DNA from: Fictibacillus sp. b24
GTDB taxonomy: Bacteria; Bacillota; Bacilli; Bacillales; Fictibacillaceae
Direction of reading: 5' to 3'
Assembly (NCBI RefSeq): GCF_030348825.1
Contig: NZ_JAUCES010000005.1
Coordinates: 2,666,001-2,730,000, forward strand
Length of the DNA stretch: 64,000 nucleotides
In this document: positions 24,496-33,070 of the stretch, piece after piece
Position numbering within the stretch: position 1 is the stretch's first letter
Layout: each line of letters opens with the position of its first letter
Program-made: the position numbers and the translations under genes
Notes under the pieces: model-generated
The model's database searches: none
What the model was told of the DNA's origin: nothing
The model's input: only the letters and a program-made list of their open reading frames with translations

Positions 24496-25761
24496 TTACT
24501 TCGCTACTGGTGTAGCAACTTCATTCTTCCCTACTTTTTCCAAAACCCGCTCTCTCACGAACAATCCTGTATACATGAAGAACGCGCCGATCATGATTAC
24601 GACTCCCATATACACAGACATCATCACAGGAACCAAGAACGCTCCGAGAATAATCGTTGAACGTGCCAGCATATCTGCTCCGCTAAAAGAAACGTTAGCA
24701 AATGCGGAATACGAACCACGCTTATCACTTGGTATCATGTTTGCCTTCTCCGCTTCTTTTATTGGAGAATAGATCAACTCGCCCATCGTCGCGATGATGT
24801 TAAACAAAAGTAAGATGTACCACGTATTAGCAGAAGTAACCGTCACATAGCCGATTCCATATAAAAGAAGTCCAATCAGCAACGCATTCTTTTTGTTTAA
24901 CCTGTCCGTTATTCGGTTGATCAGGAACGTGAAACATACAACCATAAGCATGTTTTGGATATTCAGCATACTGAGCATACGTACTCCGCTAATTTCAAAA
25001 TTTCCGATATGAAAAGAATCGAACGTTTCTGCCAGTCTGATTCCGATATAACTGTTCAGCGTGAATTCAGCTGAAAAGATAAACGTTCCACCGATTACGA
25101 CTTTTACAAAAGCGGAATCTTGTAAAGCCACTTTGTAGTTTTGAAATAAATCCATAAACACATTCGCGTGCTTTTTTTCTAAAAATCCGCTGAACTCGTC
25201 ACGCAGCCAGATTCCATATGCGATCGGAATACTAATAGATGTCACAGTTAATAAGATAAATAACTCTTTCTGATGACTCACATATAGCAAACCGCCAAGT
25301 GCTGCACCGATTGCCATGGATAGGTTCACCATCCAGTAATCGAGCGTGTATACTTCTTTTCTGTTTTCAGGCGTTGTTGAATCCATAATAATTGCGTGCA
25401 TCGCTGGTCTGCCAAGGCTGCTTGTCACGATAAACCCAATATAAGCAGCAGCGAAAAGCATAATCCATTTTTGATCTGGAAACACACTCAGAGTCATAAG
25501 CAAGAACATAACGGCGCTTAAACAAGAAGTCGTCATTAACACTTTCTTTCGTGGAAAGCGGTCAGATATGTAACCACCGATTAGATTTACAATAAATCCA
25601 ATAACAACTGTTAAGATTAAGAACGTTCCTGCCCATACTTTGTTCTTTTCTTGAGCGAAAAATAAGGCCATAAACGGCATAACGGCCGATGAAACGGCGC
25701 GGTTAAAGAACGATGTGATCAACCGAACTTTAATGTTTTGGGGGTAATCTTTCCATCCCAT
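24496..25761 (-). CDS. MFS transporter
   Basis: 421 residues with 11-12 hydrophobic helices. The loop 2-3 signature GGYISDRFPRKKVL is present. AAGGAGGGG precedes the ATG. The regulator gene with a solute-binding domain lies divergently 103 bases away, a pairing often seen for SgrR-like regulators and the efflux pumps they control. A drug or sugar-phosphate-related exporter is plausible; the substrate is unknown. Confidence 0.85.
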   Translation of the reverse strand: MGWKDYPQNIKVRLITSFFNRAVSSAVMPFMALFFAQEKNKVWAGTFLILTVVIGFIVNLIGGYISDRFPRKKVLMTTSCLSAVMFLLMTLSVFPDQKWIMLFAAAYIGFIVTSSLGRPAMHAIIMDSTTPENRKEVYTLDYWMVNLSMAIGAALGGLLYVSHQKELFILLTVTSISIPIAYGIWLRDEFSGFLEKKHANVFMDLFQNYKVALQDSAFVKVVIGGTFIFSAEFTLNSYIGIRLAETFDSFHIGNFEISGVRMLSMLNIQNMLMVVCFTFLINRITDRLNKKNALLIGLLLYGIGYVTVTSANTWYILLLFNIIATMGELIYSPIKEAEKANMIPSDKRGSYSAFANVSFSGADMLARSTIILGAFLVPVMMSVYMGVVIMIGAFFMYTGLFVRERVLEKVGKNEVATPVAK

Positions 25762-25864
25762 ATTGTCCCCTCCTTCTCTGTATTGTAATATTAAACTAGA
25801 CTTAACAATCTAAAAATAGACATTTAAATGAAGTGTGTCTACTTTTATAGATAAGGAGATTTCA

Positions 25865-27520
25865 ATGGATAATAAACTGCTTATTCTGTGGCGATATTTT
25901 TCATCTGGCAGCATTCGAACTGAAGAGATTGCCGAGGTACTTCAGATCAGTCAGAAACAAACGACACGCTACTTAAAAAAGTGGACAGATGATGGGTGGC
26001 TTAATTTCACTTCAGGCCGCGGAAGAGGAAACGTCTCAAAGCTCGAATGGCTGAAGGATGTAGAAGATATTTTTGAAGAGAATGTACTAAGATTAATAGA
26101 TTCAGAACCTGTGGAGAAAAGCAGTAAATACTTAATGTTCGATTGGTCTACTGATACAAAAATGCGGTTGATGAACAAATTCCATTCTCATTTCGGATTT
26201 GTTCAAAAGACTGAAGACAAGTTAGTTGTACCTAAGCGTTATCCCTTTCGAACGATTCACCCGTTAGAAGCAGCAGATGCGCACAGTGCTCATATGGTTG
26301 CAAACGTGTTTAACCGCCTTGTTTTCCTTACCGATCAGGGGGAAATTCTGCCTGAACTCGCACACAGCTGGGATGTTACACCTACTAAACTGCGACTCTA
26401 CTTAAGAAAAGACGTTAACTTTCATGATGGATCAATCTTAACAGCTGATGATGTGGTGACTTGTTTAGAAAAGCTGCGGATTCATGAGCAGAACAAAGAG
26501 CTATGGTCTCCCGTAGAAGAGGTCTATGCAAAGTCAACGCTCGTGGTTGATATCCTTTTTCCAGGAGGCTGCAGCTACATTCTTCCGTTGTTAAGCACAA
26601 TGACCGCGAGCATCTATAAAGAAAATAAAGGTCGTCTTTATGGAACGGGGAGCTTCATGTTAGAAGAAAACACCGATCAAAAGACAACGTTAACCGCATT
26701 TATAGAACATTTCCAAGAACGGCCATTGTTAGATGCTGTAGAGTTTGTTCAAGTTCCAAAAGAATTTCCGATCGTCTATCACTCAACACTTGAACCAGAG
26801 AATTCAGATACATTTCAAGTAGAAAGTGATTCTGGTTTTGGCGTGCTCATCATGAATGCGTATCGCGAAGGGTCTCAGATTGCTCGAAAAGAAGTTCGGC
26901 AATACATTCATCAATTGATTAACTCGTACCGACATAGAATTCAAGAATATGAGCCTCGAGCAACACCAAATGATAACAGCTGTCTAATTGGACAGGACCA
27001 ACAAATTTCTATGACAGAGATTGAGCGTCCGGTGTTCACAGAACCACTCATTGTTAGAGTCGCGGATCACACGGAAAAGACAACCCGTTGGTTAATGGAT
27101 ACGCTCGAGCAAGACAACATTCCCTTCGAAATAAAAAGGATGTCTTTTGAAGAAACGATTTTTAATAGAGAGGAAAGTCAAGACGTTGATCTATTTATTC
27201 ATGGTGAAATCTTTGAGTTGAACCAAGACCTTTCGTTTTATTTCTTTTTAACAAACGGGTTTGCTCCATTGCCAATCATCTTAGGAAAGAATCAGAAGTG
27301 GCAAGAACGCCTAAGCCAATATATACATACACCCTTTGAAAAATGGACAGAGCTAAACGTTGCACTTGAAAAGAAATTGATCGAAGAAGCCATCATGATT
27401 CCACTGTATTATGAAAAACGATTCATCCCTTTTTCAACGGAGCTTATGAACGTGAACATCAAGCATTTTGGTTATGTGGATTTTTCGAAGCTGTGGGTTC
27501 GGCCGACGATAGAAGAATGA
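25865..27520 (+). CDS. SgrR-like transcriptional regulator with solute-binding domain
   Basis: 551 residues from the ATG at 25865 (AAGGAG 6 bases upstream; the longer frame from 25835 has no RBS). The N-terminus is a winged helix (GSIRTEEIAEVLQISQKQTT then RYLKKW), followed from about residue 110 by an SBP_bac_5-type domain (VANVFNRLVFLTDQGEILPE, LRLYLRKDVNFHDGSILTAD). SgrR-type regulators use the SBP-like domain as a small-molecule sensor. The neighbouring divergent MFS gene is the obvious target. Confidence 0.88.
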   Translation: MDNKLLILWRYFSSGSIRTEEIAEVLQISQKQTTRYLKKWTDDGWLNFTSGRGRGNVSKLEWLKDVEDIFEENVLRLIDSEPVEKSSKYLMFDWSTDTKMRLMNKFHSHFGFVQKTEDKLVVPKRYPFRTIHPLEAADAHSAHMVANVFNRLVFLTDQGEILPELAHSWDVTPTKLRLYLRKDVNFHDGSILTADDVVTCLEKLRIHEQNKELWSPVEEVYAKSTLVVDILFPGGCSYILPLLSTMTASIYKENKGRLYGTGSFMLEENTDQKTTLTAFIEHFQERPLLDAVEFVQVPKEFPIVYHSTLEPENSDTFQVESDSGFGVLIMNAYREGSQIARKEVRQYIHQLINSYRHRIQEYEPRATPNDNSCLIGQDQQISMTEIERPVFTEPLIVRVADHTEKTTRWLMDTLEQDNIPFEIKRMSFEETIFNREESQDVDLFIHGEIFELNQDLSFYFFLTNGFAPLPIILGKNQKWQERLSQYIHTPFEKWTELNVALEKKLIEEAIMIPLYYEKRFIPFSTELMNVNIKHFGYVDFSKLWVRPTIEE

Positions 27521-27528
27521 GAATATAA

Positions 27529-27562
27529 AAAAATGACCTGAAATGTGAATTCAGGTCATTTG
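27529..27562. terminator. Bidirectional intrinsic terminator
   Basis: AAATGACCTGAA (27531-27542) pairs perfectly with TTCAGGTCATTT (27550-27561). It sits between the convergent regulator gene and the small membrane gene ending at 27567. Confidence 0.85.
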
Positions 27563-27566
27563 AATT

Positions 27567-27878
27567 TTAAGGTTTAGCATTAATGGACCATGCAAGCACG
27601 AACATCAATCCTATAAACACGTATATAAAAAGATTCAAGCCAATTCCCCACCATGCATACAACCTTGATCGATTTTTCGTAAATAATCCTATTACGCCAA
27701 GAATTACTCCTAGAAATGGCAATGAAAACAGTAGAAATTCAGGTAAATCCATTGGTTCAATAAGTAGTACTATATTTAATACGGCAAGTACCATCAGTCC
27801 AATCGAAAATGAGATGAACCCAGTTAATGTCTGTAGTTTTCTTCGATTCTCGGTTTTCTTATTCATTTCCAATTCCAT
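27567..27878 (-). CDS. Small membrane protein, three predicted helices
   Basis: 103 residues. GAGGTGAAACT precedes the ATG. Three hydrophobic helices (about 18-40, 47-66 and 72-98) with short loops. It overlaps the end of the anti-sigma factor gene by 16 bases, so it belongs to the sigma operon. No motif is recognised; a role in the same membrane stress circuit is only inference. Confidence 0.78.
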   Translation of the reverse strand: MELEMNKKTENRRKLQTLTGFISFSIGLMVLAVLNIVLLIEPMDLPEFLLFSLPFLGVILGVIGLFTKNRSRLYAWWGIGLNLFIYVFIGLMFVLAWSINAKP

Positions 27879-28906
27879 AGTTTCACCTCACCTACCTTTA
27901 ATGCGCGAATTTCTTTAACTTGCTCTAACTTTCTTAATTCTGGAGTCGGGCCGGTAATAACCGCTCCATAAATGTTGATTCCATTGTCTTTTAAATAGTT
28001 TCGACGTTCTTTTATTTCGAGTGATTTTGCTGTAGAAACCATTTCAGCCGTCTGTTCATTTTTCTCGAGCAAGGATAAAATATCCATAAATACTTCCTCA
28101 TTGGTTTGGTCTCTGCCGTTAAAAGGAGACCAAGTGGTTGTATCAATTTGAGCTGGGTAGCCGATCGGTGTAATCGGCACACCTTCACCGTCAACTTGTT
28201 TTGCTTCTAGTCCCGTATCCACAGCCAGCCAACGAATCTCGATCTCTTTAGGGAAGAGGTTATTTAGATCATCTGATTTCATTAATTCAGAAAGCGAAAT
28301 ATACGCTTCAGCAACAGTACCATCCGGAAGCTGTTGCAAGATACTCCATTCATCATTCATATGATAAGGAACTTCTGCTTCTGGATGAAACATCTTTTGT
28401 GACTCTTTTAAAAATTCATCACCATAGCCCTTTGGAGGAAATTTTTCTAGAAAAGAAATCCTTTTTGGTTGTGAAGGTGTATCCAGTCCGAAGTAAACAT
28501 CTACATTCTCTGCCTTATAATCCTCTTGACCAATGCGTTTATAGGTATCAAACAAGATGTGCATTGAAAACAAACCGATATCGCTCTCTATTTCCATTTC
28601 TTCCAGACTAATATTCGGTTCGGTAACATACAGCGTTTTACCAACAACATCAATCAACTTATTCGCTTTACCTCCGAATCCATAGTACATGTAGGTCATC
28701 AATGTCATGACGGGCATAATCAAAAGCAATATAGCTAAGCTGACCATTATGGTTGTATTACGAGCTGTATTTCGGCCAACATTAATAATTTTTCTCTGCT
28801 CCTCTTCTGAAAGGGCATGTGATTCCTTAAAGTCCTGCTTACTGTTCATTAAATACGCTTTATAGAGCTCTTCATCTTTTCCTTTATCGTTTTTATTATC
28901 AGTCAT
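27863..28906 (-). CDS. Anti-sigma factor, membrane-anchored, with C-terminal regulator domain
   Basis: 347 residues. A cytoplasmic N-terminal part (about 1-55) should hold the sigma factor, one hydrophobic helix lies at about 56-75, and a large extracytoplasmic domain follows. The pattern (YNG-like GRNTARNTTIMV before the helix, then ETYNISL-like segments) fits the Sigma-regulator N/C family near YhdL. AAGGATG precedes the ATG, and it overlaps the sigma gene by 8 bases, the standard arrangement for an ECF sigma and its antagonist. Confidence 0.82.
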   Translation of the reverse strand: MTDNKNDKGKDEELYKAYLMNSKQDFKESHALSEEEQRKIINVGRNTARNTTIMVSLAILLLIMPVMTLMTYMYYGFGGKANKLIDVVGKTLYVTEPNISLEEMEIESDIGLFSMHILFDTYKRIGQEDYKAENVDVYFGLDTPSQPKRISFLEKFPPKGYGDEFLKESQKMFHPEAEVPYHMNDEWSILQQLPDGTVAEAYISLSELMKSDDLNNLFPKEIEIRWLAVDTGLEAKQVDGEGVPITPIGYPAQIDTTTWSPFNGRDQTNEEVFMDILSLLEKNEQTAEMVSTAKSLEIKERRNYLKDNGINIYGAVITGPTPELRKLEQVKEIRALKVGEVKLWNWK

Positions 28907-29396
28907 CTCTGTACATCCTTTCCTTTACTCTTTCCATCAACTTTTTACGTCCTCTAAGAATATGGCTCTTAAATGTGTTCACCTTTAATTCAAGAACATC
29001 TGCAGCTTCTTGATAAGAAAGTTCATGCAGGTCGCATAACAAAACAGCTTGCTTTTCTATTTCTTTTAATTGATTTAAGTCCTCAAGCAATAGACTAAAA
29101 GATTCCTTTTCTACGATTTTTTTCTCTGGCGTATCCGAGTTGGCTTCAATACTTTGCCTGATTTCGTCAGCAAGTATTGTTCGTTTATTTTTCCTTTGAT
29201 AATCAATAAAAGCGTGATACGCAACTTTAAACAACCATGCTTTAATATTGCTAATCTCGTAATCCGCTAATGTTAGGTATGCCTTGTAAAAAGCTTCTTG
29301 CATCAAATCTTCCGCAACATAGTGATCCTTTGAAAGAGAATATAAATAGCGGTATAAATCATTCATATAAAGTTTATAAACATCCTCAAGCTGCAC
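28899..29396 (-). CDS. ECF RNA polymerase sigma factor (SigM-like)
   Basis: 165 residues from a GTG at 29396, chosen for AAAGGGGGAGCGGTA upstream. Region 2: YMNDLYRYLYSLSKDHYVAED and LMQEAFYKAYL; region 4: LHELSYQEAADVLELKVNTF then KSHILRGRKKL. The size is typical for ECF sigmas. It directs RNA polymerase to stress promoters. Directly upstream lies a TGCAAC-N17-CGTG match that looks like its own autoregulated promoter. Followed and overlapped by the anti-sigma gene. Confidence 0.92.
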   Translation of the reverse strand: MQLEDVYKLYMNDLYRYLYSLSKDHYVAEDLMQEAFYKAYLTLADYEISNIKAWLFKVAYHAFIDYQRKNKRTILADEIRQSIEANSDTPEKKIVEKESFSLLLEDLNQLKEIEKQAVLLCDLHELSYQEAADVLELKVNTFKSHILRGRKKLMERVKERMYRDD

Positions 29397-29420
29397 TACC
29401 GCTCCCCCTTTCACATCATC

Positions 29421-29447
29421 CACGTTTTAACCATAAGAAAAGTTGCA
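29421..29447 (-). promoter_or_regulatory. Candidate autoregulated ECF promoter
   Basis: On the minus strand -35 TGCAAC (29442-29447) and -10 CGTG (29421-29424) are separated by 17 bases, close to the SigM/SigW consensus (TGMAAC-N16-CGT). The start codon of the sigma gene is 25 bases downstream. Confidence 0.65.
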
Positions 29448-29468
29448 AAATTTTACAATTAATTTCAA

Positions 29469-29500
29469 ATAAAAAATGCTCAGATTTTTTCCTGAGCATT
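29469..29500 (-). terminator. Terminator overlapping the DUF5662 gene end
   Basis: AATGCTCAG (29475-29483) pairs perfectly with CTGAGCATT (29492-29500). On the minus strand TTTTTTATTT follows. The last codons and the stop of the DUF5662 frame lie inside the stem-loop. Confidence 0.85.
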
Positions 29501-29958
29501 CATGGGTTTAAACGTTTCAATCAATTTTTTACACTCTTCCCTTGTCTTGGGATGGAGAATCACTTTTTCAGTCATCAAATTCAAAATAAGCCGTTCTGAA
29601 ATGTTAGTGTCTGTTCTTTTACTTCCCCAATGTCTCGTTAATGAACGATAGTCGCAAATCATTTCAAGCAAGTATTTTGTCGGTATAGGCACAGCTTCTC
29701 TCTTAACTTGATCAACAACCCAATAATTCCAATGATGTTTATTATGGTGCTGATGATGCAGCCAGGCTATCTGCCATTCCACCTCATCCACTTTCTTGTT
29801 TGAATAAAACTTTCTGGCATACGGAAAGAACTCAACAGGGTGAAACTTGGACAAATCATGAGTGAAGGCTTGTACGTAGAGCCTTCATTCCAGCATTCTA
29901 TAAAAACATTAAGTTTGTGCTCAATTATGTATAGAAGGTACTTCCAATAGGTCGACAA
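29480..29958 (-). pseudogene. DUF5662 protein gene, frameshifted
   Basis: The frame from a TTG at 29958 (AGGGGGTG 7 bases upstream) encodes STYWKYLLYIIEHKLNVFIE and CWNEGSTYK, then goes out of frame. In the other frame the sequence continues AFTHDLSKFHPVEFFPYARK, AWLHHQHHNKHHWNYW and so on to 29480. The join is at the AA at 29870-29871: one missing A (AAA to AA) restores ...GSTYKAFTHDLSKF..., the expected DUF5662 order. Either a true frameshift or a homopolymer sequencing error. Full product about 159 residues. Function unknown; the HD/HH pattern hints at metal binding. Confidence 0.85.
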
Positions 29959-29971
29959 GGTTTTTCACCCC

Positions 29972-30139
29972 CTAGCTAAATAGTTTGTCTGTAAAATAAA
30001 TTAAGATCGACAGGACAATTAGTTCCACGGAAAGAATATAAACTCTTCTTAATACAGTCCCTCTGTATCTTTCTCTTTCAAAAAGAAAAAGAAAAAATAC
30101 AAATGCTGCGGCTGTAAAAAAGCTATTTAGAATGGTCAA
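29972..30139 (-). CDS. Small two-helix membrane protein, TTG start
   Basis: 55 residues. The TTG at 30139 is preceded by AGGAG with 7 bases spacing. Two hydrophobic helices (about 2-20 and 34-49) separated by a basic loop ERERYRGTVLRR. It lies 11 bases after another small membrane gene, so the two are one operon. Too short for most gene finders. Function unknown. Confidence 0.68.
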   Translation of the reverse strand: MTILNSFFTAAAFVFFLFLFERERYRGTVLRRVYILSVELIVLSILIYFTDKLFS

Positions 30140-30150
30140 ATCGTTTTCTC

Positions 30151-30435
30151 CTAGCTCCCAATATAAGTTATCACGATAATAAAGAGGAAAATCACAATAA
30201 AATATGAGCCAGATCCAATCACTTTGTTCTTATCGCCTAGTAACATATCAAATAACGCATCACAGACTCTAAAAATAACCATGATTCCTAAAATAAGCAG
30301 TATAAAAAGTAAAGGGCTGTTTCTTATTACTGCAAAATCTACAAATTGAAGGACTGAAAATACAACTAAGAGACTCAACAGTTCTCCAATGTTATTTTTG
30401 CCGCGTTTAAAGAAAAAGCGTTTTAAATATTTCAT
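30151..30435 (-). CDS. Small membrane protein
   Basis: 94 residues from the ATG at 30435 (GGAAGGTAGG upstream). A basic N-terminus (KYLKRFFFKRGKNN) is followed by three hydrophobic helices (about 18-38, 43-62 and 72-92). No family recognised. Transcribed with the 55-residue two-helix protein downstream. Confidence 0.75.
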   Translation of the reverse strand: MKYLKRFFFKRGKNNIGELLSLLVVFSVLQFVDFAVIRNSPLLFILLILGIMVIFRVCDALFDMLLGDKNKVIGSGSYFIVIFLFIIVITYIGS

Positions 30436-30566
30436 TGTCCTACCTTCCATCTAAATCGCATTAAAATTCTAACCTCTGCTTCTAATTCAACTTTTAATAC
30501 CATTGTATTATGCAGAGTATACTTACCATTCTTGATAATGAAGAATTAATCCTCCTTTATCGCACA

Positions 30567-30596
30567 TAAAAGAGGCCTTCATTTTAAAGACCTCTG
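30567..30596 (-). terminator. Intrinsic terminator of the toxin-antitoxin operon
   Basis: AGAGG..CTT pairs with AAG..CCTCT, followed on the minus strand by TTTTATG. Confidence 0.72.
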
Positions 30597-30605
30597 ATAT
30601 AAGTT

Positions 30606-30869
30606 TTATTTGTAAATATCACCTCTACTACCTGCTGCAATAATAAAAATTATAAGCTCATTTTCAATTATTTCATATAATATTCTCAAATCTCCAATTC
30701 TCAAACGAAAAGCACTGTCAACACCTTCTAGTGAACAAATATCAAGATTACCTCTCTGATATGGATTCTCGGCTAAGGTGAGCAGTGCTTTTTCAATTCT
30801 TTTTTTAGTTGGCTTGTCTTGCTTTTTAATATACTTAACGGCTTGTTTGGAGTAATGAAGTTCATACAT
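30606..30869 (-). CDS. RelE/ParE-type toxin
   Basis: 87 residues from the ATG at 30869, chosen because it overlaps the antitoxin stop region; the longer frame to 30914 lies inside the antitoxin gene. Pattern YELHYSKQAVKYIKKQDK, a basic middle, SAFRLRIGDLRILYEI and a C-terminal GSRGDIYK, typical of RelE/ParE mRNA interferase or gyrase-poison folds. The Arg residues in FRLRIGDLRIL are the usual functional positions. Which activity it has cannot be told from the sequence. Confidence 0.88.
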   Translation of the reverse strand: MYELHYSKQAVKYIKKQDKPTKKRIEKALLTLAENPYQRGNLDICSLEGVDSAFRLRIGDLRILYEIIENELIIFIIAAGSRGDIYK

Positions 30870-31110
30870 AATCGTCTTCTCCAAACACCTCTTCATGAGT
30901 ATAAGATTCTCCATTGGATATTTCTTTCTTTGCCTTCTTTAAAGCCTCTAGTTCTTCATAGGTAGGTTTTTCAATGGGAAACCCATTATCATCCACATTA
31001 CTTTTATTATTCTTCATATTCCGCATTGTTTTAATGACTTCTGACACATCTTCTTCTTTTAATTCATCAAGCAACTTGTGAGCTAGCTTTCGAAGATCTT
31101 TTGTCGCCAT
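30862..31110 (-). CDS. Antitoxin of the RelE/ParE-type pair
   Basis: 82 residues. GGAGG lies before the ATG. The N-terminus is a helical DNA-binding-like segment (LRKLAHKLLDELKEEDVSEV); the C-terminus is acidic (KEISNGESYTHEEVFGEDDY), the usual toxin-embracing tail. It overlaps the toxin gene by 8 bases, and the pair ends with its own terminator. A small upstream AT-rich region (31111-31213) should hold the autoregulated promoter. Confidence 0.82.
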   Translation of the reverse strand: MATKDLRKLAHKLLDELKEEDVSEVIKTMRNMKNNKSNVDDNGFPIEKPTYEELEALKKAKKEISNGESYTHEEVFGEDDYV

Positions 31111-31213
31111 AGCTTCACCTCCACATTACTTTACTTTATTATATTATATCCATAATTTCTACGTCACTTATCAGCATCAATACATGTTCGTTTTGTTTAC
31201 CTTATCTTTTCTA

Positions 31214-32125
31214 CTATCGTAAGTTGTATGTATCACACAGGTTTCTAAACAGTTGAATGGTACTAAAAAAGTTCTCGCTGTAATTCCCATCTTCCACTGT
31301 CCAGCACGTTGCTAATACAGCATGAGAATACGCTCTTAACAAAACTCTCTCTTTGTCTAAGTTCAATTTCTCTACGAAAATATCAATTCGTTTTTCTGTA
31401 ATCTCTTCCACATCATTTTCTGGCAGTTTATTGAGAAGATATTGAACTACTTCATATTCAGGGTCGCCAATCAACCCCTTCGGATCAATCGCAACCCATG
31501 ACTCGCCATTTTTCAAAATGTTGTAATGATGAAGATCACCATGAAGCAAATACTGCATTTCAATTGAGCCATTTAGACGTGCAAAAATGTGTAGCGCCTC
31601 TTCAATAGTCTCTTTAGGGATGGGACCATAACCGTTAATATGATTTCTGTAAATTCTTTTTAAGCTATTTTCTCGATCTACAACTGTTGGAAGATTTGAG
31701 TGAAGTGGTGCTGGAACGATTAATTCCTTCATGACGTTTGCAGCAATTTGTGTGGCCTCTTCATCATCCTCCACTTCAGCTAACGTATGCCCAGGGCTCA
31801 ATCGCTCTAGAATCATAATGCCTTGTTCTGCTTCATATTCCAACACTTTAACTGCGCTTTTGCTTGCCATATGCTGAAGCGCTTTTAGTTCAGTTTCAAA
31901 TTCATGACTGGAAAGTACGATTTTCACGACTACTTCTTTACCATCTTTTCGGACAGCAGGAGCGACAAAATTGTAAGAAAGGTCAAAAGGTTCTTGAATG
32001 TGAAGATGATAGCGCTTTTCGCAATTAGCAATCAACTGTTCAAAATTCTCCAGCCATTCTGAAGCTTTGTCTCCGTGAATCCCTGTTATCGTCTTAATAA
32101 ATGTTTCAGGAAGTATTCCGTTCAT
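31214..32125 (-). CDS. Aminoglycoside phosphotransferase family, APH(6)-like
   Basis: 303 residues. RBS AAGGGGAAATGGA before the ATG. Kinase-like fold with YLLHGDLHHYNIL (the HGDxxxxN catalytic loop, near residue 200) and WVAIDPKGLIGDP as the metal-binding motif. The arrangement matches the streptomycin 6-kinase/hydroxyurea kinase subfamily. Chromosomal members often have unknown natural substrates, so resistance is not implied. It lies 12 bases downstream of the beta-lactamase-like gene in the same direction. Confidence 0.85.
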   Translation of the reverse strand: MNGILPETFIKTITGIHGDKASEWLENFEQLIANCEKRYHLHIQEPFDLSYNFVAPAVRKDGKEVVVKIVLSSHEFETELKALQHMASKSAVKVLEYEAEQGIMILERLSPGHTLAEVEDDEEATQIAANVMKELIVPAPLHSNLPTVVDRENSLKRIYRNHINGYGPIPKETIEEALHIFARLNGSIEMQYLLHGDLHHYNILKNGESWVAIDPKGLIGDPEYEVVQYLLNKLPENDVEEITEKRIDIFVEKLNLDKERVLLRAYSHAVLATCWTVEDGNYSENFFSTIQLFRNLCDTYNLR

Positions 32126-32137
32126 TCCATTTCCCCT

Positions 32138-32911
32138 TTAGATAATTACTTTTCTTTGATTGTTGTATTCTTTGTACAGCAACTTCATAGACTCTACTAT
32201 TCTTTCATCTGAATAGGTGTCTGTATAACGATTAGGAAGACCACTTGCACCTAGTACATAGAGAAAAGGATGTTGATTAAACTCCCCTAGCAGTCCGATA
32301 TCCACTACCAGATTATCTAAGCCCCCACTCATATGATTCAAAAAATGGTTTGGAATACCTTCAAGGTGATCTATAGGACGTACAAGCCCATTCACAACGG
32401 GTTTCCAAATTTCGGGGTCTGCTTGATAACCTGTGTAGATCGTACTCAATATATTTAGCACTTGTCCAACTTCACCTTTATTTTCTAAGTCCCTTGGATT
32501 TGGTGTAATATGTATATTGTTAAAATTCCTACTAATCTCATGATTTATCTTTTCCCATCCACCGCAATATGTAACAATACTGTCGGCAGCCCTACTATCG
32601 TGACAAGCAATCATAACTTCAACAAGATCACCTAAAGAAATAGAAGCTCTACCTTGGAAATGCGGATAATGAACAGCGCTATCTTCTTCTGGATCAAGTT
32701 GATACTGCTCAATCATTTCATTCCAATGGTACATACCGTTTTCTACCCATCTAGCCACGCAATATCCAACAAGTAATTTAGCCGCTGAAGCTAAAGAAAC
32801 AATTAATTCAGGGTTTAATGAAGCCACAATTTTTTGTTTTTTAGTTGAATAAATGATTATACCTACTTGATCTGTTTTGACAGTTTTTAAAGTATCGACT
32901 ACTTTTTGCAC
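32138..32911 (-). CDS. Class A beta-lactamase-related serine hydrolase
   Basis: 257 residues from a GTG at 32911 (AAGGAG 8 bases upstream; the frame to 32968 has no RBS). The SxxK motif is S42-A-A-K45. A second motif region reads HDSRAADSIV where class A enzymes have S-D-N followed by a helix, so the middle residue differs. No signal peptide or lipobox is visible, unlike exported beta-lactamases, so a cytoplasmic D-aminopeptidase/esterase-like role is more likely than resistance (inference). It probably forms an operon with the APH-like gene. Confidence 0.8.
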   Translation of the reverse strand: MQKVVDTLKTVKTDQVGIIIYSTKKQKIVASLNPELIVSLASAAKLLVGYCVARWVENGMYHWNEMIEQYQLDPEEDSAVHYPHFQGRASISLGDLVEVMIACHDSRAADSIVTYCGGWEKINHEISRNFNNIHITPNPRDLENKGEVGQVLNILSTIYTGYQADPEIWKPVVNGLVRPIDHLEGIPNHFLNHMSGGLDNLVVDIGLLGEFNQHPFLYVLGASGLPNRYTDTYSDERIVESMKLLYKEYNNQRKVII

Positions 32912-33070
32912 ATAATTCACTCCTTCATAATTCACAACTGTAACATTTATCCAATTTAACCATACCACAATTCCCTTTTTACTTTTTTAAAATTTTTCTT
33001 TAAAAGCGTATAATTATCGGTACAGATTTCGTCGTATATAGTGAACGGTAAAATGAAGGGAGTTTTCAAC

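Noticed and set aside
31214-32911. Calling the pair an antibiotic resistance cassette
   Set aside because: Family membership alone does not show resistance; there is no visible signal peptide, a changed SDN motif, and no mobile element.
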